DNA from: Streptomyces sp. Je 1-369 | GTDB taxonomy: Bacteria > Actinomycetota > Actinomycetes > Streptomycetales > Streptomycetaceae | Length of the DNA: 64,000 nt | Direction: 5' to 3' | Assembly (NCBI RefSeq): GCF_026810505.1 | Contig: NZ_CP101750.1 | Location: 1,641,448-1,705,447, forward strand | Shown: positions 26,943 to 34,790 of the stretch, piece by piece | How the letters are laid out: each line of letters opens with the position of its first letter | How positions within the stretch are numbered: position 1 is the first letter of the stretch | Position numbers and translations under genes: made by a program | The notes under the pieces: model-generated | The model's database searches: none | What the model was told of the DNA's origin: nothing | What the model saw: the letters and a program-made list of their open reading frames with translations, nothing else

Positions 26943-29333
26943 ATGACGAATATTCCGCCCCCGGCCGAGGAGCTGCGCATCCTCGACTGGGAGCTGCGCC
27001 AACTGGAGGCGCGCAGAACGCAGTTGCTGCAGCGCCGGGCCTGGCTGCTCGGTGTCCTGCGCGCGGCGGGCCCGGCCGGGCCGCCCCCTCGTCCGGCCGG
27101 GCCGCCCGCCCCCGACGCCACGCCGCCGAGCGTGCAGAACGTCCTGCTCGCGCTGGGCGGGGTGCTCCTGACCTTCGCCGCGATCGCGTTCACGGTGGTG
27201 AGCTGGGGCCACTTGGGGATCGGTGGCCGCAGTGCGGTCCTGGGTGCGGTGACGCTGGCGGCGCTCGGTACGCCCGCGGTCCTGCTGCGGCGCTCGCTGC
27301 GCTCGACGGCGGAGGCGGTGGCGGGCCTCGGTCTGGCGCTGACCGTCCTCGACGCGTACGCGCTGCGCCACCTCGCGCTCCCGGACGTGAACGCCTTCGG
27401 GTACGCGGCCGCCACCTCCGCGGTCCTGGCCGCGCTCTGGGGCGGGTACGGGCTGCTGCTCCGGAAGTTGCGGCTGCCACTGCCGATCGCGGTCGTGGCG
27501 GCGCAGCTCCCCCTGGTCCTGTGGGCGGGCGCCGCGCACGCCGACGCGTACGTGATGACGGCCGCGCTGCTCGTGACGGCTGCCTTCGACACGGCGCTCG
27601 CCCTGTGGGCGGGGATCAGTTCGGTGCGGTCCGCCGCCACGGCCGGTGCCTGCGTGCTGGGTCTGTGGGGTGTGGCGAGCGCCGGGTGGCTCTCCGTGCA
27701 GGCGTCGGGTCCCGGCGGGGCGGCTCGCGCGGGCGTGCTGCTGCTGTTCGCCGCGGGGATCGCGCTGGCCGCCGCGCGGTGGGCGAAGGGCGCCGAGGTG
27801 GTGAGCGGTGCGGCCGGTGCCTGCGGTCTGCTCGTGGTGGCCGCGTCGGGCGGGGTGCTGCGGACCGTGCTGCCCGCGGAGTGGACGGTTCCCGCCTACC
27901 TGGCGTGCGGGCTGGCGCTGTTGGCCGTCGTGCGCACCTCGCTGCCCTGGACGCTGCGGCGCGGGATTCTCGCGGCGTCGGCCGTGGTGCAGGGGCTCGC
28001 GGCGCTGTGGGCGCTGCCGGTCGCGGCGGTCGCCCTGCTGGGACCGTTCGGCTGGGGGACGCGCGTCTGGTCGGGTGCGCACGGCGACGCCCGGGACGCG
28101 CTGCTGCTCGAACTCCCGCTGCCGCACCCGCTCCTGGCTCCGCTGGTGCTGGGAGCCGTCGCCGCCGTGCTCTCCGTGACGGCGGGGCCGCTGGGCGAGT
28201 CGGCGCGGCGGGCGGCACGGTTCGGGGCGCCGGTGCTGCTGTGGTCCGCGGTCGTGGCGCTGCCGGCCGCGCTCCGTCTGCCGTACGGGGCCGGGGTGGC
28301 GGCACAGCTCCTTGCGACCGCCGTCCTTCTCGCCGTGGCCGCGCGTACCGCGTCGGCCGTGCCCGCGCTGACCGCTTCGGCCCTCGCGGCGGTGTCCTCG
28401 GCGAGCGTCGCGTTCCTGTCGCTGGCGACCACGACGGCGACCCTCTCCACGCTCGGCGTGCTGACGGCGCTGCATCTCGCGGCCTGTGTGCGTCCGGCGC
28501 GGGCCGGATCGCCCACTCCCGGCGCCGCGGCGCTCGCCGCCTGCGCCTCCCTTGCCTCCGCCACGGCGCTGGTCTGCGCGTCGGGTGCCGCGTGGGGGCT
28601 GCGTCCCGAGCACATCGGGCTGCTCTCCCTGACGGTCCCGGCGCTCGCCGCCGCGGCCGCGGCCCGCCTCGGCACGCACCCCCTGACGCCGCCCGTGGAG
28701 ATCATGGCGGCCGTCTCCGGAGCCGTCGCGGTCGTCCTCGCCGCGGGGGACGCCCCCGTCCTGTCGCTCGTCCTCGCGCTCTGCGGGGTCATCGCGTCCG
28801 GCACCGCGCTGCGGGCGGACCGCCGTTCCGTCGGGTACGCGGCCGGGGTGCTGTTCGTCCTGGCGAGCTGGGTGCGCCTCGCGTCGTGGGAGGTGTCGGC
28901 CCCGGAGGCGTACACCCTTCCGGTGACCGTCCCCGCACTGCTCATCGGCTTGCTGCGGCGGCGGCGCGACCCGGCGGCCTCCTCCTGGACGGCCTACGGT
29001 CCGGGCCTCGCGGTGACGCTGCTCCCGAGCCTCGCGGCCGCCTGGGGCGACGTGTACTGGCAGCGTCCGCTGCTGCTCGGCACGGCGGCCCTCGTCCTGA
29101 CGCTGGTGGGTGCCCACTACCGGCTGCGCGCCCCGCTGGTGCTCGGCGGCACGGTCCTCGCGCTGGACGCGCTGCACGAACTGGCCCCGTACATCGTGCA
29201 GGTCGCGGACGCGCTGCCGCGCTGGCTGCCGCCCGCGCTCGCGGGTCTGCTGCTGCTCGCGGTCGGCGCCACGTACGAGCAACGGCTGCGCGACGCACGC
29301 CGGTTCCGGAATGTCCTGAACCGAATGCACTGA
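26943..29333 (+). CDS. Large polytopic membrane protein of unknown function
   Basis: A 796-residue protein that starts with a soluble Leu/Arg-rich helix of about 45 residues (EELRILDWELRQLEARRTQL) and a Pro-rich linker. The rest is a nearly continuous series of more than twenty Ala/Leu/Val-rich hydrophobic segments. I see no catalytic or transport motif. Streptomyces carry several such proteins annotated only as integral membrane proteins. The ATG at 26943 lacks a clear ribosome site; an in-frame ATG at 26907 is an alternative. It is flanked by two identical tRNA genes. Confidence 0.82.
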   Translation: MTNIPPPAEELRILDWELRQLEARRTQLLQRRAWLLGVLRAAGPAGPPPRPAGPPAPDATPPSVQNVLLALGGVLLTFAAIAFTVVSWGHLGIGGRSAVLGAVTLAALGTPAVLLRRSLRSTAEAVAGLGLALTVLDAYALRHLALPDVNAFGYAAATSAVLAALWGGYGLLLRKLRLPLPIAVVAAQLPLVLWAGAAHADAYVMTAALLVTAAFDTALALWAGISSVRSAATAGACVLGLWGVASAGWLSVQASGPGGAARAGVLLLFAAGIALAAARWAKGAEVVSGAAGACGLLVVAASGGVLRTVLPAEWTVPAYLACGLALLAVVRTSLPWTLRRGILAASAVVQGLAALWALPVAAVALLGPFGWGTRVWSGAHGDARDALLLELPLPHPLLAPLVLGAVAAVLSVTAGPLGESARRAARFGAPVLLWSAVVALPAALRLPYGAGVAAQLLATAVLLAVAARTASAVPALTASALAAVSSASVAFLSLATTTATLSTLGVLTALHLAACVRPARAGSPTPGAAALAACASLASATALVCASGAAWGLRPEHIGLLSLTVPALAAAAAARLGTHPLTPPVEIMAAVSGAVAVVLAAGDAPVLSLVLALCGVIASGTALRADRRSVGYAAGVLFVLASWVRLASWEVSAPEAYTLPVTVPALLIGLLRRRRDPAASSWTAYGPGLAVTLLPSLAAAWGDVYWQRPLLLGTAALVLTLVGAHYRLRAPLVLGGTVLALDALHELAPYIVQVADALPRWLPPALAGLLLLAVGATYEQRLRDARRFRNVLNRMH

Positions 29334-29396
29334 TTACCGGCCGCCGCGGAACATGTGGACCCGTCAATTCCCTTAAAGGGCGCGGGAATACGAGAA

Positions 29397-29426
29397 CGGC
29401 CCGGAGGCTCAATAGCCTCCGGGCCG
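29397..29426 (-). terminator. Hairpin terminator of tRNA-Val(CAC) copy 2 and the large membrane gene
   Basis: A perfect 13-bp stem (CGGCCCGGAGGCT with its complement) and a 4-base loop lie between the convergent membrane protein gene and the tRNA. There is no strong T run on either side, but the position suits a bidirectional terminator. Confidence 0.7.
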
Positions 29427-29436
29427 TAATCCGGGG

Positions 29437-29508
29437 TGGGCGATACTGGGTTCGAACCAGTGACCTCTTCGGTGTGAACGAAGCGCTCTCCCACTGAGCT
29501 AATCGCCC
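29437..29508 (-). tRNA. tRNA-Val (anticodon CAC), copy 2
   Basis: A 72-base gene identical in sequence to the copy at 26271-26342, with anticodon CAC and the same orientation. CCA is not encoded. Confidence 0.96.
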
Positions 29509-29570
29509 CGGGCGCAGGAAGAACATTACCGCATGTCAGCGGGTGCTCCCGACCGCCCTTGAGCCGACGG

Positions 29571-30005
29571 TCACTCCTTGATCTTCCACGGCATCTCGAT
29601 GCCGAACTTCCACACGTAGACGGCGACGAGCACCGCGACGATCACGAGGCCGATCGTGGTCAGGATGATGTTGCGGCGGCGCACCTTCGGGTCGAGTGCG
29701 CGCTGTGCCGCCTCGGTGACCTTGCGTTTCGTCCAGCGGAGCACCAGCTGGGCCCAGACGAACTCGGTCGCCCAGATCGCCATGCCGCCGAAGATCACCA
29801 GCCATCCGGGACCCGGCAGCGGCAGCATGATGATGCCCGCGACGACGACCGCGAGACCGACGATGAAGACGCCCACCTGCCAGCTCAGATGCAGCACCCG
29901 GCGGGACTGGACGTACTGCGGAGCCCGCGAGCCGAGCGGCGGGTCGGACTTGGCTCCGGCGGCCGGATCCGTGACCCCCGCCGAATCGTTACTCCCCGTA
30001 TTCAT
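29571..30005 (-). CDS. TIGR02611-like membrane protein
   Basis: A 144-residue protein with two membrane regions: about residues 45-80, carrying LPLPGPGWLVIFGGMAIWATEF, and about 115-133 (IILTTIGLVIVAVLVAVYVW). The PGPGW signature followed by FGG is characteristic of the actinobacterial TIGR02611 family, whose function is unknown. The ATG at 30005 is chosen because the upstream part of the frame is not protein-like. It is divergent from ssgB and its 5' region holds the ssgB promoter area. Confidence 0.85.
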   Translation of the reverse strand: MNTGSNDSAGVTDPAAGAKSDPPLGSRAPQYVQSRRVLHLSWQVGVFIVGLAVVVAGIIMLPLPGPGWLVIFGGMAIWATEFVWAQLVLRWTKRKVTEAAQRALDPKVRRRNIILTTIGLVIVAVLVAVYVWKFGIEMPWKIKE

Positions 30006-30111
30006 GCGGCCAAACCCTACCGGACGGAAACCCATCACCGGAATGGGCGCATGGGCGGATGGGACAATCCGCCATACGGGGCGTCTAAAGACACGCAAAT
30101 CCCTCAGAGGG

Positions 30112-30135
30112 GTTTACAACGGCACCGTAGGTGGC
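30112..30135 (+). promoter_or_regulatory. Candidate stress-sigma promoter of ssgB
   Basis: GTTT at 30112-30115, 14 bases, then GGTGGC at 30130-30135 resembles the GTTT-N14/15-GGGTAY pattern used by SigH/SigB-type factors. The S. coelicolor ssgB gene is known to depend on SigH. The -10 part matches only half of the consensus, so this is tentative. Confidence 0.35.
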
Positions 30136-30196
30136 ATGTCGATTTCGCCGACGTGCGAATCCCCGAGCGCACACTGAGCGAAAGGCCCTGGCGCTT

Positions 30197-30610
30197 ATGA
30201 ACACCACGGTCAGCTGCGAGCTGCACCTGCGCCTCGTTGTGTCGAGCGAGTCCTCACTGCCTGTTCCCGCAGGACTGCGGTATGACACGGCCGATCCCTA
30301 TGCCGTGCACGCCACCTTCCACACCGGAGCCGAGGAAACCGTCGAGTGGGTCTTCGCCCGCGACCTCCTCGCCGAGGGCCTGCACCGGCCCACCGGTACC
30401 GGCGACGTCCGAGTCTGGCCGTCCCGGAGCCACGGTCAGGGCGTCGTCTGCATCGCCCTGAGCTCTCCGGAAGGTGAGGCTCTGCTCGAGGCCCCGGCGC
30501 GGGCCCTGGAATCCTTTCTCAAGCGAACGGACGCAGCCGTGCCACCCGGTACGGAACACCGCCACTTCGACCTCGACACGGAGCTCTCACACATCCTGGC
30601 CGAGAGCTAA
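30197..30610 (+). CDS. ssgB: SsgB, sporulation-specific cell-division activator
   Basis: A 137-residue SsgA-like protein, the exact length of SsgB, with VSCELHLRLVVSSESSLPVPA, DPYAVHATFHTG and EWVFARDLLAEGLH. It is the archetype of the SALP family: in S. coelicolor it binds FtsZ and, with SsgA, sets the positions of sporulation septa in aerial hyphae. The high conservation and the start MNTTVSCEL support SsgB rather than another SALP. A GAAAGG lies 12 bases before the ATG. A CGNR-type regulator follows in the same direction. Confidence 0.95.
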   Translation: MNTTVSCELHLRLVVSSESSLPVPAGLRYDTADPYAVHATFHTGAEETVEWVFARDLLAEGLHRPTGTGDVRVWPSRSHGQGVVCIALSSPEGEALLEAPARALESFLKRTDAAVPPGTEHRHFDLDTELSHILAES

Positions 30611-30826
30611 GCGCCGCCCCGGCGCGTCGAGAACCGCCACGCCGTCCGACTCGGGGCGACGGCGCAAGCAGTCACGGCACAACGACACAAGGCGAACAGA
30701 TGCAGACACCGGCGCCGTCGCCGCGGGCTTCCCGCGGCGACGGCGCCGGTGCGTCCCGTCGCGAAGCCGCTAGCATCGGCCAGCATCGGCGGGCACCGGC
30801 CCGACCCCCAGGCCAGGGAGCAAATC

Positions 30827-31396
30827 GTGCTGATCACCCACGACACCCGGTGTTCTCTCGACGCCGTGGTCGATCTGGTGAACACCGCACCGGAGACGAA
30901 CGGCACGGACGGGCTCGCGAACGTGGCGGCGCTCGGTGATTTCGTACGGAGCCACGACGTGAGCGACGTCGGGGCGCTCTCGGAGGGCGACCTCGCCGAC
31001 GTGCACCGCATCCGCGCCCGCTTCGGCGAGGTCTTCGCGCACCCCGAACCGCAGGCCGCCTCCACGATCCTCAACGACCTGATCGCGAGGGCGGGCACCA
31101 CGCCGCGCCTCACCGACCACGACGGCTACGACTGGCACGTCCACTACTTCGCGCCCGGCGCGTCCGTCGCGGACCACCTGGCTGCCGACTGCGGGATGGC
31201 GCTGGCGTTCTTCGTGGTCGCGGGCGAGCAGGAACGGCTGCGGCGCTGTGAGGCCCCGGACTGCCGGCACGCCTTCGTCGACCTCTCGCGCAACCGTTCG
31301 CGGCGCTACTGCGACAGCCGCACCTGCGGCAACCGCCTGCACGTCGCCGCGTACCGCGCCCGCCGCAAGGAGGCCTCGGGCCAGAGCGTCCCCTAG
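30827..31396 (+). CDS. CGNR zinc-finger / ABATE-domain regulator
   Basis: A 189-residue protein with an N-terminal ABATE-type domain (about 1-130) and a C-terminal treble-clef zinc finger that reads CEAPDCRHAFVD, then RRYCDSRTCGNR, the CGNR signature. The family are presumed DNA-binding regulators of stress or secondary metabolism. GTG at 30827 is chosen for its AGGGAG site 6 bases upstream. It follows ssgB by 216 bases and overlaps the convergent small gene by four bases at its stop. Confidence 0.9.
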   Translation: MLITHDTRCSLDAVVDLVNTAPETNGTDGLANVAALGDFVRSHDVSDVGALSEGDLADVHRIRARFGEVFAHPEPQAASTILNDLIARAGTTPRLTDHDGYDWHVHYFAPGASVADHLAADCGMALAFFVVAGEQERLRRCEAPDCRHAFVDLSRNRSRRYCDSRTCGNRLHVAAYRARRKEASGQSVP

Positions 31397-31668
31397 AGCA
31401 GCAGCAGGTCGTGGAGCGTGGCCACCAGGATCAGGGTGCTGATCACCGCCAGAAAGATCATCAAGGGTGGCTGGGAGAGGGCGAAGAGGCACCCCTGCCG
31501 CTCCTCGTCACCGTGGGGCCGCTCCGCTTCGCCATCGATGGCGTGCCGCTCCGCTTCGCCGTCGGTGGCATGCCGCTCGGCGGCCGCAGGTCGTCGCTCA
31601 TGGGCCGGTGCCGTTTGTCCGCCGTCGTCCGACGGGGTGGCATCGCCCTCTGTGGTGGTGTCAAGCAT
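31393..31668 (-). CDS. Small membrane protein with acidic repeats
   Basis: A 91-residue frame: an acidic Asp/Thr/Glu-rich N-terminal half with the repeated unit AERHAxDGE, then one C-terminal membrane helix (about 68-90, PPLMIFLAVISTLILVATLH). The repeat is also visible as DNA at 31518-31583. There is no homology that I recognise. The ribosome site is weak, but the helix at the end and the four-base convergent overlap with the CGNR gene make it plausible. Confidence 0.5.
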   Translation of the reverse strand: MLDTTTEGDATPSDDGGQTAPAHERRPAAAERHATDGEAERHAIDGEAERPHGDEERQGCLFALSQPPLMIFLAVISTLILVATLHDLLLL

Positions 31669-31885
31669 CTCGTCGTGATGATGACGCAGCCGCGGGCCTG
31701 CCGTTGACCAACACACCCGTTCGGGGCGGAAGTTCGCCGACTCCCGTGAACAGGGATAAGTCCAGCGCCCGGCACGTTCCACCCCTCACCCGGGGGTGAT
31801 CCCTCCATGGGACCCGGCCGCCCCGTCCGTACCCGAACGAGGGAGCCGCGCAGTCCGCCCGGCGCGAGGCGGCGGCCCTCCCCCG

Positions 31886-32332
31886 TCAGATGCCGTGCTT
31901 CTTCAGGATGGCCTCGATGTCGCTGAAGTCCTCCGCGGGCGCGGCCGACTGCGGCTTGGCTGCGGGCCGGGCCGCGGGCTGCCGGGTGCTGCCGCCGAGC
32001 GAGGGCGCCGAGGCGGCCGGGGCCACGGCCTCGCGCCGGGCCGCCTTCGCGGCTTTGCGTTCCTTGCGGGTCCCGCCCGTGCGGCGCTCCACGGCCCGTG
32101 TGCCGAGGAACATGAGCCAGGCCACGCCGAGCACGCCGAAGCCGACCCACGCCTTGAGGCTGAACGCCGTGTCCGCCGCCCATCCCACGACTCCCGTCAG
32201 CACCAGGCCTATCGGCACCAGGGAGTACGCGGCGAGGCGGGCCGCGGAGAGGAAGCGCTTGCGGTAGGCCGTGACCGCGGCGATGCCGAGCCCGGCCGCG
32301 GATACGGCGGAACAGACGGTCTCGGCAATCAT
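31886..32332 (-). CDS. Small integral membrane protein
   Basis: A 148-residue protein with two or three membrane helices in the first 80 residues (MIAETVCSAVSAAGLGIAAV, then LAAYSLVPIGLVLTGVVGW, then AWVGFGVLGVAWLMFLG). A basic stretch RRTGGTRKERKAAKAARR follows, then an Ala/Pro linker and a compact end EDFSDIEAILKKHGI. Similar streptomycete proteins are sometimes labelled cellulose synthase, but nothing here supports an enzyme. The ATG has GGAGG exactly 5 bases upstream. It is divergent from the DsbA-like gene. Confidence 0.8.
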   Translation of the reverse strand: MIAETVCSAVSAAGLGIAAVTAYRKRFLSAARLAAYSLVPIGLVLTGVVGWAADTAFSLKAWVGFGVLGVAWLMFLGTRAVERRTGGTRKERKAAKAARREAVAPAASAPSLGGSTRQPAARPAAKPQSAAPAEDFSDIEAILKKHGI

Positions 32333-32539
32333 CCGGTCCTCCAGGCATGCAGGCGTACGTCGGGAAAAGACGCTGTCGTCCCTTCCATCCTGCACCGGGT
32401 GGGCGCCGCTGAGCCATGTCCGGAGCGGACCTCAGGGACATTTCCGGGTCATCTAGGGGTCGGGCCTCCTCCGCAGGTGCCGGTCGGTGCGGCCCTGTCC
32501 CGGTTGGGGGCCGGATCCGTGGGCTGGGAGACTGTACCC

Positions 32540-33070
32540 ATGAGCGACTCCCCTGCCGACCGCCCCGCCCGTCCCGTCGTCATCGACGTCTGGTGCGAGC
32601 TGCAGTGCCCCGACTGCCGTACCGCACTCGACGACGTGCGCGCCCTGCGCGCACGCTACGGCGACCGTGTCGAGCTGCGCCTGCGGCACTTCCCCCTCGA
32701 GAAGCACAAGCACTCCTTCGCCGCCGCCCAGGCCGCCGAGGAGGCCTTCGAGCAGGGCCAGGGGTGGCCGTACGTGGAGGCCGCGCTCGCCGGGGTCGAG
32801 AACCTCGACCGCAAGGGCGAGGCCCACCTGGTGGACACGGCCCGCGAACTCGGTCTGGACGCGGAGGAGTTCGACATCGCCCTGATCGACGGGCGGCACA
32901 TCCTGATCGTCGACGCCGACGAGGCCGAGGGCAAGGCCATCGGCGTCACCGGCACGCCCACGTACGTCGTCGGCGGCGAGCGCCTCGACGGCGGCAAGAG
33001 CCAGGAGGGGCTGCGCGAACGCGTCGAGGCGATCACCGACCGCCTCCTGGCGTCGGACTCGCCCTCCTAG
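32540..33070 (+). CDS. DsbA-family thiol oxidoreductase
   Basis: A 176-residue thioredoxin-fold protein of the DsbA/FrnE type. The redox motif CPDC lies at residues 23-26 with an extra Cys19 just before it. An inserted helical domain and a cis-Pro loop TGTPTYVVGG (about 141-150) follow. There is no signal peptide, so it acts in the cytoplasm, perhaps in disulfide exchange or isomerisation. The start has GGGAG 9 bases upstream. It converges with the double-GNAT gene with a four-base overlap at the stops. Confidence 0.92.
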   Translation: MSDSPADRPARPVVIDVWCELQCPDCRTALDDVRALRARYGDRVELRLRHFPLEKHKHSFAAAQAAEEAFEQGQGWPYVEAALAGVENLDRKGEAHLVDTARELGLDAEEFDIALIDGRHILIVDADEAEGKAIGVTGTPTYVVGGERLDGGKSQEGLRERVEAITDRLLASDSPS

Positions 33071-33891
33071 AGCAGCGGTTTCCAGAAGTAGTACGACGCC
33101 GGTTCGTAGCCGAGCGAGGCGTACAGGTTCAGGGCCGGGGTGTTGTCGGCGAGGACGTTGAGGCCGATGCGGTGCCGGTCCGCCGCGCGGCCCTGCGCCT
33201 CCGCGAGGCGCATCAGGGACCGGCCGTGCCCGTGCCCGCGGTGCTCGGCGTCGACCGCGACGTCGTAGACGAACGCGTCGCCGTCCGCCACGGAGAGCCA
33301 CAGCGTGCCCACTGGGGTGCCGACGTGCGTGAGGACGCTCAGCCAGGTGCCGGGCGTCGCGAGGCCGCGCGGGAGGGCCCTGGCGTGGTCGGCCTCGGCC
33401 TTGGCGCGCGCCTCGTCCTCCGGCAGGCCGCGGTCCGTCCAGGTACTCGCGTAGAGCTCCTTCGCGCGCACCAGCCACGGCCCGGCCTCCGCCTCGGTCA
33501 TCGGCCGCCCCTCGGTGCCGACGGGCAGCGTGGGCACCGGGTCCGTCAGCGGCTTCGTCAGCCTGCGGCTCCGCTCGACGTAGCCGAGCGCCGTGACGAG
33601 CCGCAGTGCGGCCGCCGCGTCGGCGGGCACGGTCGTCTCGATGCGCGTACACCCCCAGCCGCGCGCCACTTCCTCGGCGGCCAGCGCCGCGACCGTGCCG
33701 CGCCCGCGCCCGCGGTCCGGCTCCGCGATCCGGAGGTCGTGGAGCCGACAGACGCGCGGGCCGAAGACCTCGTGCGTGGCGAGGCCTATGGACCCCACGG
33801 GACGGCTGTTGACGCAGACGTCGTACGTGCGCGCCTTGGCGCCGTCGGCGCCCTGCTGAAGCGGCCCGGTCGGCCGCAGGGTCGTGGTCAT
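33067..33891 (-). CDS. Tandem GNAT-family N-acetyltransferase
   Basis: A 274-residue protein with two GNAT domains. The first (about 20-105) has LRIAEPDRGRGRGTVAALAAEE, a degenerate acetyl-CoA loop. The second (about 130-274) has VAVDAEHRGHGHGRSLMRLAE, a good R/Q-x2-G-x-G/A loop, and ends NTPALNLYASLGYEPASYYFWKPL. The two-domain layout is like mycothiol synthase MshD, but the sequence is not close enough to call it that. The substrate is unknown. It lies between the DsbA-like gene and pabC. Confidence 0.85.
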   Translation of the reverse strand: MTTTLRPTGPLQQGADGAKARTYDVCVNSRPVGSIGLATHEVFGPRVCRLHDLRIAEPDRGRGRGTVAALAAEEVARGWGCTRIETTVPADAAAALRLVTALGYVERSRRLTKPLTDPVPTLPVGTEGRPMTEAEAGPWLVRAKELYASTWTDRGLPEDEARAKAEADHARALPRGLATPGTWLSVLTHVGTPVGTLWLSVADGDAFVYDVAVDAEHRGHGHGRSLMRLAEAQGRAADRHRIGLNVLADNTPALNLYASLGYEPASYYFWKPLL

Positions 33892-33968
33892 CCCTCTGGT
33901 TCTACCCGCCCCGGGCCCGTACCGTCACCGGGGTTTCCCCGGTCTTACGGTCTCAAGGGCTCGCGGTC

Positions 33969-34790
33969 CTACGGGTCCAGGTCGTCGGCGGCGCGCTCGT
34001 CGAAGATCCGCATCGCCTTGGCGGTCACCGGGCCCGGAGCGGCGGGAAGTTGGCGGTCGTCGACACGGTGCACGCCCTGCACGTCGCGCAGCGTCGACGT
34101 CAGGAAGACCTCGTCGGCGCGGTCCAGGACGTCGAGCGGCAGGTCGGTCTCGCGTGCGCCCGTCCACTCGACGGCCAGCGCGCGGGTGATGCCCGCGAGG
34201 CAGCCGGAGGCGACCGGCGGGGTGTGGATCTCGCCGTCGAGCACGACGAAGACGTTGGAGCCCGTGCCTTCGCAGAGCTGTCCGACGGTGTTGGCGAAGA
34301 GGGCTTCCGTGGCGCCGTGTTCGTGCGCGCGGGCCAGAGCGACGACGTTCTCCGCGTACGAGGTGGTCTTCAGGCCGGTCAGGGCGCCGCGTTCGTTGCG
34401 GGTCCAGGGGACGGTGATCACCGCGGTGGTGTCGGGGCGCTGCTTGGCCTCGCCGAGGGCGACGACGAGCGTGGTGCCCTGGTCGCCGCGGTCGGAGCCG
34501 AGCGGTGAGAGGCCGCCGGTGTAGGTGATCCGGAGGCGGCCGAGCGGGAGCGGGTTGGCGTCGAGGACGGCGGCGCAGGCGTGGCGCACCTCGTCGAGGT
34601 CCGGTTCGGGCAGCCCGAGGCCGCGGGCCGACTGCGCGAGCCGGGCCAGGTGGCGGGTCAGGGCGAAGGGGCGGCCCTCGACCGACTTCACCGTCTCGAA
34701 AATGCCGTCGCCCACCGTCAGCCCGTGGTCGAGCACGGAGACGCGGGCGTCGTCGACGTCCTGCAGCCCGCCATTGAGCCAGATCTTCAC
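33969..34790 (-). CDS. pabC: Aminodeoxychorismate lyase (class IV aminotransferase fold)
   Basis: A 273-residue PLP enzyme of fold type IV. Lys141 in LTGLKTTSYAENV is the PLP lysine, and ANTVGQLCEGTGSNVFVV is the phosphate-binding region. Coupled to a PabB-type gene, its job should be to release pyruvate from aminodeoxychorismate to give p-aminobenzoate for folate. The GTG at 34790 has AAGGA 8 bases upstream and overlaps the pabB stop by four bases (GTGA). A branched-chain aminotransferase-like role is possible from the fold alone but less likely here. Confidence 0.88.
   Translation of the reverse strand: MKIWLNGGLQDVDDARVSVLDHGLTVGDGIFETVKSVEGRPFALTRHLARLAQSARGLGLPEPDLDEVRHACAAVLDANPLPLGRLRITYTGGLSPLGSDRGDQGTTLVVALGEAKQRPDTTAVITVPWTRNERGALTGLKTTSYAENVVALARAHEHGATEALFANTVGQLCEGTGSNVFVVLDGEIHTPPVASGCLAGITRALAVEWTGARETDLPLDVLDRADEVFLTSTLRDVQGVHRVDDRQLPAAPGPVTAKAMRIFDERAADDLDP

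Noticed and set aside
26382..29330. Antisense frame of about 982 codons opposite the large membrane protein
   Set aside because: The first part coincides in frame position with the SRPBCC gene region only by chance; the rest is Arg/Gln/Gly-rich shadow of a hydrophobic coding strand.
26271..29508. Integrated mobile element between the two tRNA-Val genes
   Set aside because: There is no integrase, excisionase or replication gene, and the enclosed genes have normal composition.
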